This document shows positions 44,677 to 52,698 of a DNA stretch of 64,000 nucleotides, one piece after another. Origin of the DNA: Pseudomonas fluvialis (GTDB lineage: Bacteria > Pseudomonadota > Gammaproteobacteria > Pseudomonadales > Pseudomonadaceae); assembly GCF_002234375.1 (NCBI RefSeq), contig NZ_NMQV01000014.1, forward strand, positions 1-64,000. Reading direction: 5' to 3'. A program made the position numbers and the translations under genes. The notes beneath the pieces were generated by a model. The model saw nothing but the letters and a program-made list of their open reading frames with translations, ran no database searches and was not told the origin of the DNA. Numbering within the stretch: position 1 is the first letter of the stretch; the number at the start of each line of letters is the position of its first letter.

Positions 44677-45111
44677 CTAGCGTTTCAGGCCGAAGTCTTC
44701 GGCCAGCGTACCGGGGCTGTTGGCATCGCTTTTCGGCGCGTAGTCGCGCGGTACATAGCCGGCAGGTGGCTCCAGGCGCTCGTTGTGGGGCGTGCTGTCG
44801 TCCATCTGCAGGGCGGCCAGCAGGCGTTGCCGGGTGACCTCGTCGAGTGCCAGGCGCGTAGCGCCACTGGCCAGGTGCTCCTGTACGTCCTGATAGCTCT
44901 GGGTGAGTTTCTTGACCAGGCTGGCGGTGGTGTTGAAGTGGGTCACCACGTCGTTCTGGTAACTGTCGAAACGCTCCTGCAGATCATCCAGCTGGCGCTG
45001 GGTACGCCCTGGAATGGTGTTGGGCGCCAGGCGGGCGATGATGAAGCCGATGCCGACACCGGCAAGCAGGGCGAGGGCTGGCAGCAACCAGGCCGAGAGA
45101 GTCTGTTCCAC
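44677..45111 (-). CDS. zapG: ZapG (YhcB, DUF1043) envelope/division protein
   Basis: A 144-residue inner-membrane protein with one N-terminal span (WLLPALALLAGVGIGFIIAR) and a cytoplasmic coiled coil (RTQRQLDDLQERFDSYQNDV; HFNTTASLVKKLTQSYQDVQ), then a disordered tail. This is the YhcB/ZapG plan, linked to cell division and envelope growth. The ATG at 45111 is divergent from the hydrolase-trpS-zapE run. zapG beside zapE is usual near the ribosomal L13/S9 genes. Confidence 0.85.
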   Translation of the reverse strand: MEQTLSAWLLPALALLAGVGIGFIIARLAPNTIPGRTQRQLDDLQERFDSYQNDVVTHFNTTASLVKKLTQSYQDVQEHLASGATRLALDEVTRQRLLAALQMDDSTPHNERLEPPAGYVPRDYAPKSDANSPGTLAEDFGLKR

Positions 45112-45243
45112 GAATCCTTCCTCTGTTCATTAAGGGCGGCTTTGCTTTACGGTAGCGACTTGCCGGCGGGCTGTATAGCGCCGCGCCAATGCCATTCGAA
45201 GACGTGCAGACCCGCGTCAGGGTCACGGAGTTCCCTGTTGTTG

Positions 45244-45864
45244 ATGCGTGAAACCCCCGTGCAGCTCAGCGGCCCCTGCGGCGCGCTTGAAGCACTTTAC
45301 CAGCCACTGGAACAGCCCAAGGGGCTGTTACTGATTTGTCACCCCAACCCCACCCAGGGCGGCAGCATGCTCAACAAGGTGGTTTCCAGCGTGCAGCGCT
45401 GCGCCCGAGATGCCGGCTACATAACCTTGCGCTTCAACTACCGCGGGGTGGGCGCCAGCGAGGGCGTGCACGACATGCACAGTGGCGAGATCGACGATGC
45501 CGAGGCCGCGCTGGACTGGCTCTGCGCGCAGCATCCGCAGTTGCCGGTGAGCCTGGCGGGATTTTCCTTCGGGGGCTTTGTCGCCTGTAGCCTGGCTGCC
45601 CGCCTGGAGGCGCGCGGCATTGCCGTGCAGCGCCTGCTCATGCTGGCTCCGGCGGTGACCCGCCTGCAGGCGCAGCCGGTGCCAACAGGCGGGCAGCTGG
45701 TAGTGATCCAGCCGGAACAGGACGAAGTCATTGATCCGGCGCAGGTGTACGCCTGGTGCGAGGCCTTGCCGCGTGCCCACGAGCTGCTGAAAGTGGCAGA
45801 ATGCGGCCACTTTTTCCACGGCCGGCTGGTTGAGCTGAAGACGCTCCTCCTGCCGCGCCTGTGA
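45244..45864 (+). CDS. alpha/beta hydrolase (serine hydrolase, dienelactone-hydrolase-like)
   Basis: A 206-residue alpha/beta hydrolase. [40 protein letters not shown] and the nucleophile elbow [20 protein letters not shown] (Ser in GFSFGG) are visible, with a late histidine in [11 protein letters not shown] conserved companion of trpS in Pseudomonas; substrate unknown. Start ATG 45244 in TTGTTGATGCGTG has no strong ribosome-binding site. Its stop lies 29 bp before the trpS start and an upstream GTG in the trpS frame overlaps it, so the two are likely co-transcribed. Confidence 0.85.
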   Translation: MRETPVQLSGPCGALEALYQPLEQPKGLLLICHPNPTQGGSMLNKVVSSVQRCARDAGYITLRFNYRGVGASEGVHDMHSGEIDDAEAALDWLCAQHPQLPVSLAGFSFGGFVACSLAARLEARGIAVQRLLMLAPAVTRLQAQPVPTGGQLVVIQPEQDEVIDPAQVYAWCEALPRAHELLKVAECGHFFHGRLVELKTLLLPRL

Positions 45865-45893
45865 CCATTCCGATATTCGACAAGCGATTGCCC

Positions 45894-47240
45894 ATGACCA
45901 CCCGTATTCTTACCGGCATCACCACCACCGGCACGCCCCACCTGGGCAACTATGCCGGGGCCATCCGCCCGGCGATTGTTGCCAGCCGCGACCCGCAGGC
46001 TGATTCCTTCTATTTCCTCGCCGATTACCACGCACTGATCAAGTGCGACGACCCGGCGCGCATCCAGCGTTCGCGCCTGGAGATCGCCGCCACCTGGCTG
46101 GCGTTGGGCCTGGATACCGACAAGGCGACCTTCTATCGGCAGTCCGACATCCCCGAGATCCCCGAGCTGTGCTGGTTGCTCACCTGTGTCGCCGGCAAGG
46201 GCCTGCTCAACCGTGCGCATGCCTACAAGGCCTCGGTGGACAAGAACGTTGAGGCCGGCGAAGACCCGGATGCCGGCGTGACCATGGGCCTGTTCAGCTA
46301 CCCGGTACTGATGGCCGCGGACATCCTCATGTTCAACGCGCACAAGGTGCCGGTTGGTCGTGATCAGATTCAGCACGTGGAAATGGCGCGTGACATCGGT
46401 CAGCGCTTCAACCACCTGTTCGGCCAGGGCCGCGAGCTATTCACCCTGCCCGAAGCGGTGATCGAGGAAGAGGTGGCGACCCTGCCCGGTCTCGATGGCC
46501 GCAAGATGAGCAAGAGCTACGACAACACCATCCCGCTGTTCGGTACGGCCAAGCAGCTGAAGGATGCCGTTGCGCGTATCGTCACCGACTCGCGCCTGCC
46601 CGGTGAGCCCAAGGATGCCGACGGCTCGCATCTGTTTACCCTGTACCAGGCTTTTGCCAGTCAGGCGCAGCAGGCCGAGTTCCGCGCCGAGCTGGAAGGT
46701 GGTCTGGCCTGGGGCGAGGCGAAGAATCGACTGTATCAGTTGCTGGAAAATGAATTGGGCGAGGCGCGCGAGCGCTACAACACGCTGATCGCCCGGCCGG
46801 CAGACCTGGAAGACATCCTCCTGGCCGGTGCCAGCAAGGCGCGCAAGATCGCCACGCCGTTCCTCGGCGAGCTGCGCGAAGCCGTCGGTCTGCGCTCGTT
46901 CCGCGAGCAGGTGCAGGTTGCGGTCAGCGAGAAAAAGAAAGCCGCGAAAAGCGCCCGCGTGGTTAGCTTTCGCGACGACGACGGCAGCTTCCGCTTCCGT
47001 GTGCTGGACGCAGCGGGCGAGCAGTTGCTGCTGTCCGTGTCGTTTGCCGATGGCAAGGCGGCCGGCCAGGTCAGCAAGCGCTTGCAGTCCGGTGAGCCAC
47101 TGGATGTACGCCAGGCCGGCGCTACCTTCAGCCTGTGGCTGGACGAGCAGTGTGTCGGACACAGCCCGCAGTTCGCCGATGAGCCGGCCTGCGCGGTGGC
47201 GCAGCAGCGTTTGCGCGAGGCGTTGACGGCGCAGGCCTAG
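45894..47240 (+). CDS. trpS: tryptophan--tRNA ligase
   Basis: A 448-residue class I aminoacyl-tRNA synthetase that charges tRNA-Trp. The HIGH-like motif is [40 protein letters not shown] and [20 protein letters not shown] follow; the KMSKS loop is [16 protein letters not shown]. This is the longer Pseudomonas form with an added C-terminal region after about residue 340 ([20 protein letters not shown]). I use ATG 45894, which gives the usual 448 residues; GTG 45861 would overlap the upstream stop. Confidence 0.93.
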   Translation: MTTRILTGITTTGTPHLGNYAGAIRPAIVASRDPQADSFYFLADYHALIKCDDPARIQRSRLEIAATWLALGLDTDKATFYRQSDIPEIPELCWLLTCVAGKGLLNRAHAYKASVDKNVEAGEDPDAGVTMGLFSYPVLMAADILMFNAHKVPVGRDQIQHVEMARDIGQRFNHLFGQGRELFTLPEAVIEEEVATLPGLDGRKMSKSYDNTIPLFGTAKQLKDAVARIVTDSRLPGEPKDADGSHLFTLYQAFASQAQQAEFRAELEGGLAWGEAKNRLYQLLENELGEARERYNTLIARPADLEDILLAGASKARKIATPFLGELREAVGLRSFREQVQVAVSEKKKAAKSARVVSFRDDDGSFRFRVLDAAGEQLLLSVSFADGKAAGQVSKRLQSGEPLDVRQAGATFSLWLDEQCVGHSPQFADEPACAVAQQRLREALTAQA

Positions 47241-47280
47241 CCTGCTGCGACCGTTGGCCACAGGTTCGATTGCCAAGCGA

Positions 47281-47314
47281 CGGGGGCGCCGTTACATTTA
47301 CGCCCCCGTTTTTC
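47281..47314 (+). terminator. rho-independent terminator of trpS
   Basis: Stem CGGGGGCG (47281-47288) with CGCCCCCG (47301-47308), twelve-base loop, then TTTTTC. It lies 40 bp past the trpS stop and just before the zapE start, so zapE may have its own promoter or depend on read-through. Confidence 0.85.
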
Positions 47315-47332
47315 ATTGCTTGGCTAACGAAT

Positions 47333-48424
47333 ATGACGCCCCTCGCACGCTACCAGGCCGATCTGCAGCGGCCGGACTTCTTCCATGATGCCGCCCAGGA
47401 AAATGCCGTGCGCCATCTGCAGCGCCTGTATGACGAGCTGGTGGCGGACTCCAAGGCATCCGGATTGCTCGGCAAACTGTTCGCCAAGAAGCGCCAGGGG
47501 CCGGTCAAGGGCCTGTATTTCTGGGGTGGAGTAGGGCGCGGCAAGACCTATCTGGTCGACACCTTCTTCGATGCGTTGCCCTTCGAGCAGAAGATGCGTA
47601 CGCACTTCCATCGCTTCATGAAGCGTGTGCATGAGGAGATGAAGACCCTCAAGGGCGAGAAGAACCCCCTGACCATCATCGGCAAACGTTTTGCGGACGA
47701 GGCGCGGGTGATCTGCTTCGATGAGTTCTTCGTCAGCGACATCACCGACGCGATGATTCTGGCAACCCTGCTCGAAGAACTGTTCAAGAACGGGGTGAGC
47801 CTGGTGGCGACCTCCAACATCGTTCCTGATGGCCTGTACAAGGACGGCCTGCAGCGCGCGCGCTTCCTGCCAGCCATCGAGTTGCTCAAGCGACACACCG
47901 AGATCGTCAACGTTGACAGTGGTGTGGACTATCGCCTGCGTGCCCTGGAGCAGGCCGAGCTGTTTCACTTCCCGCTGGATGCCGAGGCCGAGACCAGCCT
48001 GGAGAAGAGCTTCCGCAGCCTACTGCCGGAGCACTGCGTGGTGGAAGAAAACAAGACGCTGATGATCGAGAATCGCCCGATCGTCGCGCGCAAGGAAGGT
48101 GACGACATCGCCTGGTTCGATTTCCGCGAGCTGTGCGACGGCCCGCGTAGCCAGAACGACTACATCGAGCTGGGCAAGATCTACCACGCGGTGATCCTCG
48201 CCAACGTCGAGCAGATGAGCGTGGCCAAGGACGACATGGCGCGTCGCTTCATCAACCTGGTCGACGAGTTCTACGACCGCAACGTCAAACTGATCATTTC
48301 CGCGGAAGTGGAGCTCAAGGATCTGTATACCGGCGGCCGGCTGAGTTTCGAGTTTCAGCGCACGCTGAGTCGCCTGCTGGAAATGCAGAGTCACGAGTTC
48401 CTCTCGCGCCCGCACCGTCCCTGA
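47333..48424 (+). CDS. zapE: ZapE division ATPase (AFG1 family)
   Basis: A 363-residue P-loop ATPase of the AFG1/ZapE family, which associates with the Z-ring. MTPLARYQADLQRPDFFHDA opens the chain; Walker A is FWGGVGRGKTYLVDTFFDAL; FHRFMKRVHEEMKTLKG and the Walker B region VICFDEFFVSDITDAMILAT follow; LVATSNIVPDGLYKDGLQRA is sensor 1. The chosen ATG (47333) sits after the trpS terminator. It is convergent with the GlxA gene, 15 bp between stops. Confidence 0.9.
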   Translation: MTPLARYQADLQRPDFFHDAAQENAVRHLQRLYDELVADSKASGLLGKLFAKKRQGPVKGLYFWGGVGRGKTYLVDTFFDALPFEQKMRTHFHRFMKRVHEEMKTLKGEKNPLTIIGKRFADEARVICFDEFFVSDITDAMILATLLEELFKNGVSLVATSNIVPDGLYKDGLQRARFLPAIELLKRHTEIVNVDSGVDYRLRALEQAELFHFPLDAEAETSLEKSFRSLLPEHCVVEENKTLMIENRPIVARKEGDDIAWFDFRELCDGPRSQNDYIELGKIYHAVILANVEQMSVAKDDMARRFINLVDEFYDRNVKLIISAEVELKDLYTGGRLSFEFQRTLSRLLEMQSHEFLSRPHRP

Positions 48425-48439
48425 AGGCGGGCGCCTCGT

Positions 48440-49441
48440 TCAGCTGTCCTTTTGCTGCAGTTGGCGGCGGTACAGGTTGGGTGACAGCCCGGTGTGCTGG
48501 CGGAACAGGCGGGCAAAGAAGCTGGCGTCGTCGTAGCCGACGTCATAGCTGATGGTCTTGATGCTCTTGCGGGTGGCACTGAGCAGGCCCTTGGCGGTTT
48601 CGATGCGCAGTCGTTGCAAGTAGTGCAGCGGTTTGTCGCCAGTCGCCGCCTGGAAGCGTCGCATGAAGTTGCGGATGCTCATGCCATGCTCGCGCGCCAG
48701 GTCTTCGAAGCGAAAGCGCTCGGCATAGTGCTCCTCCAGCCATTGCTGGATGTGCAGGATGCTCAGGTCCTGATGCAGCTTCTGGCCGCCAAACCCCATG
48801 CGCCCCGGTGTGTAGCTGCGTTGTACTTCGTAGAGAATGTCACGCGCTACGCCCTGTGCCAGCTGGCTGCCGCAAAAGCGTTCGATCAGGTAGATGTACA
48901 GGTCGCAGGCCGAGGTGACGCCGCTGGCGCAGTACAGGTTATCGGCATCGGTAAGGTGCTTGTCCTGGCGCAGGTTGACCTTGGGGAAGCGCTCGGCGAA
49001 GGCCTGGAAGAAGCGCCAGTAGGTGGTTGCCTCCTTGCCGTCGAGCAGCCCGGCTTCGGCCATCCAGAACACCCCGGTGGCTTCACCGCACAGCGCGCTG
49101 CCTTGTGCGTGGCAGAGGCGTAGCCAGTCGATGATCTGTGGATGGCGCTGGCTTAGGCTGGCGAAATCTCCCCAGAACGCGGGCAGCAGGATCAGGTCGC
49201 AAGGCGCCAGAGCGCCATCCACGGGGATCTTCACGCCGCTGAAGCTGCGCACCGGATGGCCGTCCGGGCTGACCAGGCGAATGTTGAAGCTGGGGCTCAG
49301 GCCCAGCCCCTGTTGCTTGCCATGACGCAGGCTGGCCATGTGGAAATAATCCTTGGCTTGCATCAGTGTCGAAGCGAATACGCCGTCGGTGGCGAGGATG
49401 TTCACGGTATGCAGCGGGCGATGGGGGGCGGCGAGCGTCAT
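48440..49441 (-). CDS. GlxA-family AraC transcriptional regulator (DJ-1/PfpI-like + AraC)
   Basis: A 333-residue regulator. Residues 1-190 are a class I amidotransferase-like (DJ-1/PfpI) domain, with CDLILLPAFWGDFASLSQRH, then ALCGEATGVFWMAEAGLLDG at the nucleophile-elbow position. Residues 230-333 are an AraC-type double helix-turn-helix: RFEDLAREHGMSIRNFMRRF and ISYDVGYDDASFFARLFRQH. Such proteins commonly control amine or amino-acid catabolism; the target is unknown. It is divergent from the acyl-CoA dehydrogenase gene (153 bp). Confidence 0.87.
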   Translation of the reverse strand: MTLAAPHRPLHTVNILATDGVFASTLMQAKDYFHMASLRHGKQQGLGLSPSFNIRLVSPDGHPVRSFSGVKIPVDGALAPCDLILLPAFWGDFASLSQRHPQIIDWLRLCHAQGSALCGEATGVFWMAEAGLLDGKEATTYWRFFQAFAERFPKVNLRQDKHLTDADNLYCASGVTSACDLYIYLIERFCGSQLAQGVARDILYEVQRSYTPGRMGFGGQKLHQDLSILHIQQWLEEHYAERFRFEDLAREHGMSIRNFMRRFQAATGDKPLHYLQRLRIETAKGLLSATRKSIKTISYDVGYDDASFFARLFRQHTGLSPNLYRRQLQQKDS

Positions 49442-49529
49442 GGCTGGGCAGTCTTGTTGTTTTGGTCTAAGGCTAAGCAGCCAGAGTGTGGCGGGATCGT
49501 CTTATTTATTGGCGTAACTGTCCAGTGCT

Positions 49530-49545
49530 AAGCAAGCGGTTGCTT
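49530..49545. promoter_or_regulatory. 16-bp palindromic operator-like site
   Basis: AAGCAAGCGGTTGCTT (AAGCAA-nCGn-TTGCTT), extended to near-symmetric CTAAGCAAGC / GCTTGGTTAG arms over 49528-49551, lies upstream of the acyl-CoA dehydrogenase. The form suits a TetR-type repressor of fatty-acid or branched-chain catabolism; the regulator is not in the window. A second hairpin (CCTGAAC 49556-49562 / GTTCAGG 49573-49579) follows in the leader. Confidence 0.55.
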
Positions 49546-49594
49546 GGTTAGAGTGCCTGAACACTCTTTTTTGTTCAGGTCTGCAGGTGCAACG

Positions 49595-50731
49595 ATGATT
49601 CCCAGAACCCTTTTCAGCTCCGATCACGAACTGTTCCGCGACAGCGTGCGCAAGTTTCTTGAGCAGGAGGCTGTGCCGTTCCATGCGCAATGGGAAAAGA
49701 CCGGGCATGTCGATCGCGCGCTGTGGAACAAGGCCGGTGAGGCCGGCTTGCTGTGCTCGCATATTCCTGAAGCCTACGGCGGCATGGGTGCTGATTTTCT
49801 CTACAGTACGGTGGTCATCGAGGAGATCGGCCGTCTCGGTCTGACCGGTATCGGCTTTTCGCTGCACTCGGACATCGTCGCGCCCTACATCCTGCACTAC
49901 GGCAGTGAGGCGCAGAAACTGCACTACCTGCCCAAGCTGGTCTCGGGCGAGCTGGTCACAGCCATTGCCATGACCGAACCGGGTGCCGGCTCTGACCTGC
50001 AGGGTGTGAAAACCACGGCGGTGCTGGATGGTGATGAGTATGTGATCAATGGTTCCAAAACCTTTATCACCAATGGCTGGTTGGCCGATCTGGTGATCGT
50101 GGTCGCCAAGACCGACCCCAAGGCGGGCGCCAAGGGCACCAGCTTGTTCCTGGTCGAGGCCGGTACGCCGGGCTTTGCCAAGGGCAAGCGTCTGGAGAAG
50201 GTCGGGATGAAGGCTCAGGATACCTCCGAGCTGTTCTTCCAGGATGTGCGGGTGCCCAAGGAGAACCTGCTGGGGCAAGCCGGCATGGGCTTTGCCTACC
50301 TGATGCAGGAGCTGCCTCAGGAGCGCCTGACCGTCGGCGTGGGCGCGCTGGCCTCGGCCGAGGCCGCGTTGCAGTGGACGCTGGACTACACCCGTGAGCG
50401 CAAGGCATTCGGCAAGGCCGTGGCCGATTTCCAGAATACCCGCTTCAAGCTGGCGGAAATGGCCACGGAAATCCAGATCGGTCGGGTGTTCGTCGATCGT
50501 TGCCTGGAGTTGCACCTGGCCGGCAAGCTGGATGTGCCGACTGCGGCGATGCTCAAGTACTGGGGAACCGACCTGCAGTGCAAGGTGCTCGATGAGTGCG
50601 TGCAGCTGCATGGTGGCTATGGCTTCATGTGGGAGTATCCGGTGGCGCGGGCCTGGGCGGATGCCCGCGTGCAGCGCATCTATGCCGGTACCAACGAGAT
50701 CATGAAGGAAATCATTGCCCGCGCCCTGTAA
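49595..50731 (+). CDS. acyl-CoA dehydrogenase
   Basis: A 378-residue flavoprotein. IPRTLFSSDHELFRDSVRKF opens the helical domain; TAIAMTEPGAGSDLQGVKTT and ITNGWLADLVIVVAKTDP are the FAD/beta-domain signatures; RKAFGKAVADFQNTRFKLAE and ECVQLHGGYGFMWEYPVARA with YAGTNEIMKEIIARAL close the C-terminal helices. The catalytic base position (Glu near TNE) fits long- or medium-chain enzymes. Start ATG 49595; ribosome-binding site is weak (CTGCAGGTGCAACG). Likely in fatty-acid or branched-chain breakdown; exact chain length unknown. Confidence 0.9.
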   Translation: MIPRTLFSSDHELFRDSVRKFLEQEAVPFHAQWEKTGHVDRALWNKAGEAGLLCSHIPEAYGGMGADFLYSTVVIEEIGRLGLTGIGFSLHSDIVAPYILHYGSEAQKLHYLPKLVSGELVTAIAMTEPGAGSDLQGVKTTAVLDGDEYVINGSKTFITNGWLADLVIVVAKTDPKAGAKGTSLFLVEAGTPGFAKGKRLEKVGMKAQDTSELFFQDVRVPKENLLGQAGMGFAYLMQELPQERLTVGVGALASAEAALQWTLDYTRERKAFGKAVADFQNTRFKLAEMATEIQIGRVFVDRCLELHLAGKLDVPTAAMLKYWGTDLQCKVLDECVQLHGGYGFMWEYPVARAWADARVQRIYAGTNEIMKEIIARAL

Positions 50732-50777
50732 GGCCGGCTTGCAGCTTGCGGCGCGCATGGGCATAATTCGCCGGCTT

Positions 50778-50832
50778 TCACGACGGGAATGCCTAGCTCG
50801 TCGTGACGGAAGGTGGAGATGCCTAGTCCACC
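50778..50832 (+). other. two hairpins with the same loop octamer upstream of rplM
   Basis: Hairpin one: TCACGACG (50778-50785) / CGTCGTGA (50799-50806), loop GGAATGCCTAGCT. Hairpin two: GGTGG (50812-50816) / CCACC (50828-50832), loop AGATGCCTAGT. Both loops hold ATGCCTAG. They lie in the 241-bp gap between the acyl-CoA dehydrogenase and rplM, upstream of the apparent rplM promoter. They may be a small RNA, a leader, or terminator-like structures for the upstream gene; none is recognised. Confidence 0.5.
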
Positions 50833-50902
50833 GAACCCCCCTTGCCGTAGCGGACGCACTGACCCGAGCCCCCGACAGTGTCTGTTTCCGGCCGTCTTTG
50901 AC

Positions 50903-50931
50903 TTGTCAAAGCAAGTACTATTCAGTAAGAT
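50903..50931 (+). promoter_or_regulatory. sigma-70-type promoter for rplM-rpsI
   Basis: TTGTCA (50903-50908), 17-bp spacer, TAAGAT (50926-50931). It is 41 bp before the L13 start codon, the usual place for this operon's promoter. The leader after it is rich in GGCGGCCCCTGAGG, with a possible weak hairpin that might serve autoregulation. Confidence 0.55.
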
Positions 50932-50972
50932 CCGCCGTCTTATTTTCAGGGCGGCCCCTGAGGCTATAGCGA

Positions 50973-51401
50973 ATGAAGACTTTTACTGCAAAACCGGAAA
51001 CTGTTAAGCGCGACTGGTACGTCGTCGACGCTGCCGGCCAGACCCTGGGTCGTCTGGCTACCGAGATCGCCAGCCGCCTGCGCGGTAAGCACAAGCCTGA
51101 ATACACTCCGCACGTTGATACCGGTGATTACATCGTGGTCATCAATGCTGAGCAGGTGCGTGTGACCGGCGCCAAGACCAGCGACAAGATGTACTACTCG
51201 CACTCCGGTTTCCCGGGTGGCATCAAGGAAATCAGCTTCGAGAAGCTGATCGCCAAGGCTCCTGAGCGCGTCATCGAGATCGCGGTCAAGGGTATGCTGC
51301 CGAAGAACCCGCTGGGCCGCGACATGTATCGCAAGCTGAAGGTGTACAAGGGTGCCGCTCACCCGCACACCGCACAGCAGCCCCAAGAACTCAAGATTTA
51401 A
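50973..51401 (+). CDS. rplM: 50S ribosomal protein L13
   Basis: A 142-residue L13, an early assembly protein of the large ribosomal subunit. [60 protein letters not shown] and [20 protein letters not shown] are canonical. First gene of the L13-S9 operon, with 14 bp to rpsI. Confidence 0.97.
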   Translation: MKTFTAKPETVKRDWYVVDAAGQTLGRLATEIASRLRGKHKPEYTPHVDTGDYIVVINAEQVRVTGAKTSDKMYYSHSGFPGGIKEISFEKLIAKAPERVIEIAVKGMLPKNPLGRDMYRKLKVYKGAAHPHTAQQPQELKI

Positions 51402-51415
51402 CGGGATAGTTGATT

Positions 51416-51808
51416 ATGTCGGCGACTCAAAACTACGGCACTGGCCGTCGTAAGACTGCTACCGCACGCGTATTCCTGCGTCCGGGTACTGGCAAGATTT
51501 CCATCAACAACCGCACTCTGGAAAACTTCTTCGGTCGTGAGACCGCGCGCATGGTCGTGCGTCAGCCGCTCGAGCTGACCGAGACCCTGGAGAAGTTTGA
51601 CCTGTACATCACCGTGCTTGGTGGTGGTGTAAGTGGCCAGGCTGGCGCTATCCGTCATGGTATCAGCCGCGCGCTGATCGCCTATGACGAAGGTCTGCGC
51701 AGCCCGCTGCGTAAGGCCGGCTACGTGACTCGCGATGCCCGCGAAGTCGAGCGTAAGAAAGTCGGTCTGCGTAAGGCGCGTAAGCGTCCGCAGTACTCGA
51801 AGCGCTAA
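51416..51808 (+). CDS. rpsI: 30S ribosomal protein S9
   Basis: A 130-residue S9 whose C-terminal tail reaches the P site. It starts [20 protein letters not shown], contains [20 protein letters not shown], and ends with the universal [11 protein letters not shown]. The ATG at 51416 is taken; a start at 51410 (ATT/ATG overlap) adds two residues. A strong terminator follows. Confidence 0.97.
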   Translation: MSATQNYGTGRRKTATARVFLRPGTGKISINNRTLENFFGRETARMVVRQPLELTETLEKFDLYITVLGGGVSGQAGAIRHGISRALIAYDEGLRSPLRKAGYVTRDAREVERKKVGLRKARKRPQYSKR

Positions 51809-51826
51809 TTTCGGCGTTTCACCAAG

Positions 51827-51862
51827 AACGCCCATTTGCCACTGGCAAGTGGGCGTTTTTTT
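51827..51862 (+). terminator. rho-independent terminator of rplM-rpsI
   Basis: Fourteen-base stem AACGCCCATTTGCC (51827-51840) / GGCAAGTGGGCGTT (51844-51857) with one G-T pair, loop ACT, and a run of T to 51862. It lies 18 bp after the S9 stop and separates the ribosomal operon from petABC. Confidence 0.9.
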
Positions 51863-52104
51863 ATGCCGGAGCGTTACTGGTGTCGCGTTGGTCGGTTGAG
51901 TGCGGCGGGCTTGAGCCAGATCAATGAAGTGGCGAGATGGTCCCGGCAAAGGCCTGAACTACCGGGGTTTTCCTGCCCCTGTGACAGCTTGTTACCTTGT
52001 CAGAATTGGGGCTTTTCTTTACCATCTGGCGAATTTTTAGCGCACCACCGTTTTCATACTAAAGGCCTGAACCACAGGCCATACAGCTGATGGGAGACGA
52101 CTTA

Positions 52105-52698
52105 ATGAGCAATGACGGCGTGAATGCAGGCCGGCGTCGCTTCCTTGTGGCAGCTACCTCTGTGGTAGGTGCGGCAGGAGCGGCGGGCGCTGCGGTCCCG
52201 TTCGTGGGGTCATGGTTCCCCAGTGCGAAGGCCAAGGCTGCGGGTGCCCCGGTCAAGGTGAATGTCAGCAAGATCGAGCCGGGTCAGCAAATCGTTGCTG
52301 AGTGGCGTGGTCAGCCGGTGTTCGTCCTCAACCGCAACGCAGAGATTCTGGCTGCGCTGGAGGCTGTCGAGGGGCAGGTCGCGGATCCGCAATCGCAAGC
52401 CTCGGAACAGCCGAGCTATGTCGATCCGAAGCACCGTTCGATCAAGCCTGAGCTGCTGGTGGTCGTCGGCCTGTGTACCCATCTGGGTTGCGCGCCGTCG
52501 TTCCGTCCGGAAGTCGCTCCGGCCGATCTGGGGCCAGACTGGAAGGGTGGCTATTTCTGCCCCTGCCACGGCTCCAAGTACGATCTGGCGGGCCGTGTTT
52601 ACAAGGCCCAGCCGGCGCCGCTGAACCTGCCGGTTCCGCCGTACAGCTACGAGTCTGATGACGTCATCATCATCGGCGTGGATCAGGAGAAGGCATGA
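52105..52698 (+). CDS. petA: ubiquinol-cytochrome c reductase Rieske iron-sulfur subunit
   Basis: A 197-residue Rieske protein of the bc1 complex. A twin-arginine-type N-terminus (NAGRRRFLVAATSVVGAAGA) exports and anchors it. The 2Fe-2S ligands are in GLCTHLGCAPS and FCPCHGSKYDLAGR (Cys-x-His plus Cys-x-x-His). It takes electrons from ubiquinol to cytochrome c1. Start ATG 52105 after GGGAGACGACTTA. Coupled to petB by a 4-bp overlap. Confidence 0.95.
   Translation: MSNDGVNAGRRRFLVAATSVVGAAGAAGAAVPFVGSWFPSAKAKAAGAPVKVNVSKIEPGQQIVAEWRGQPVFVLNRNAEILAALEAVEGQVADPQSQASEQPSYVDPKHRSIKPELLVVVGLCTHLGCAPSFRPEVAPADLGPDWKGGYFCPCHGSKYDLAGRVYKAQPAPLNLPVPPYSYESDDVIIIGVDQEKA

Noticed and set aside
50813..51007. 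64-residue frame MEMPSPPNPPCRSGRTD... upstream of and into rplM
   Set aside because: It starts at a plausible ATG but runs through the rplM promoter and overlaps the L13 start in another frame; proline/arginine-rich with no homology. Kept only as part of the hairpin finding.
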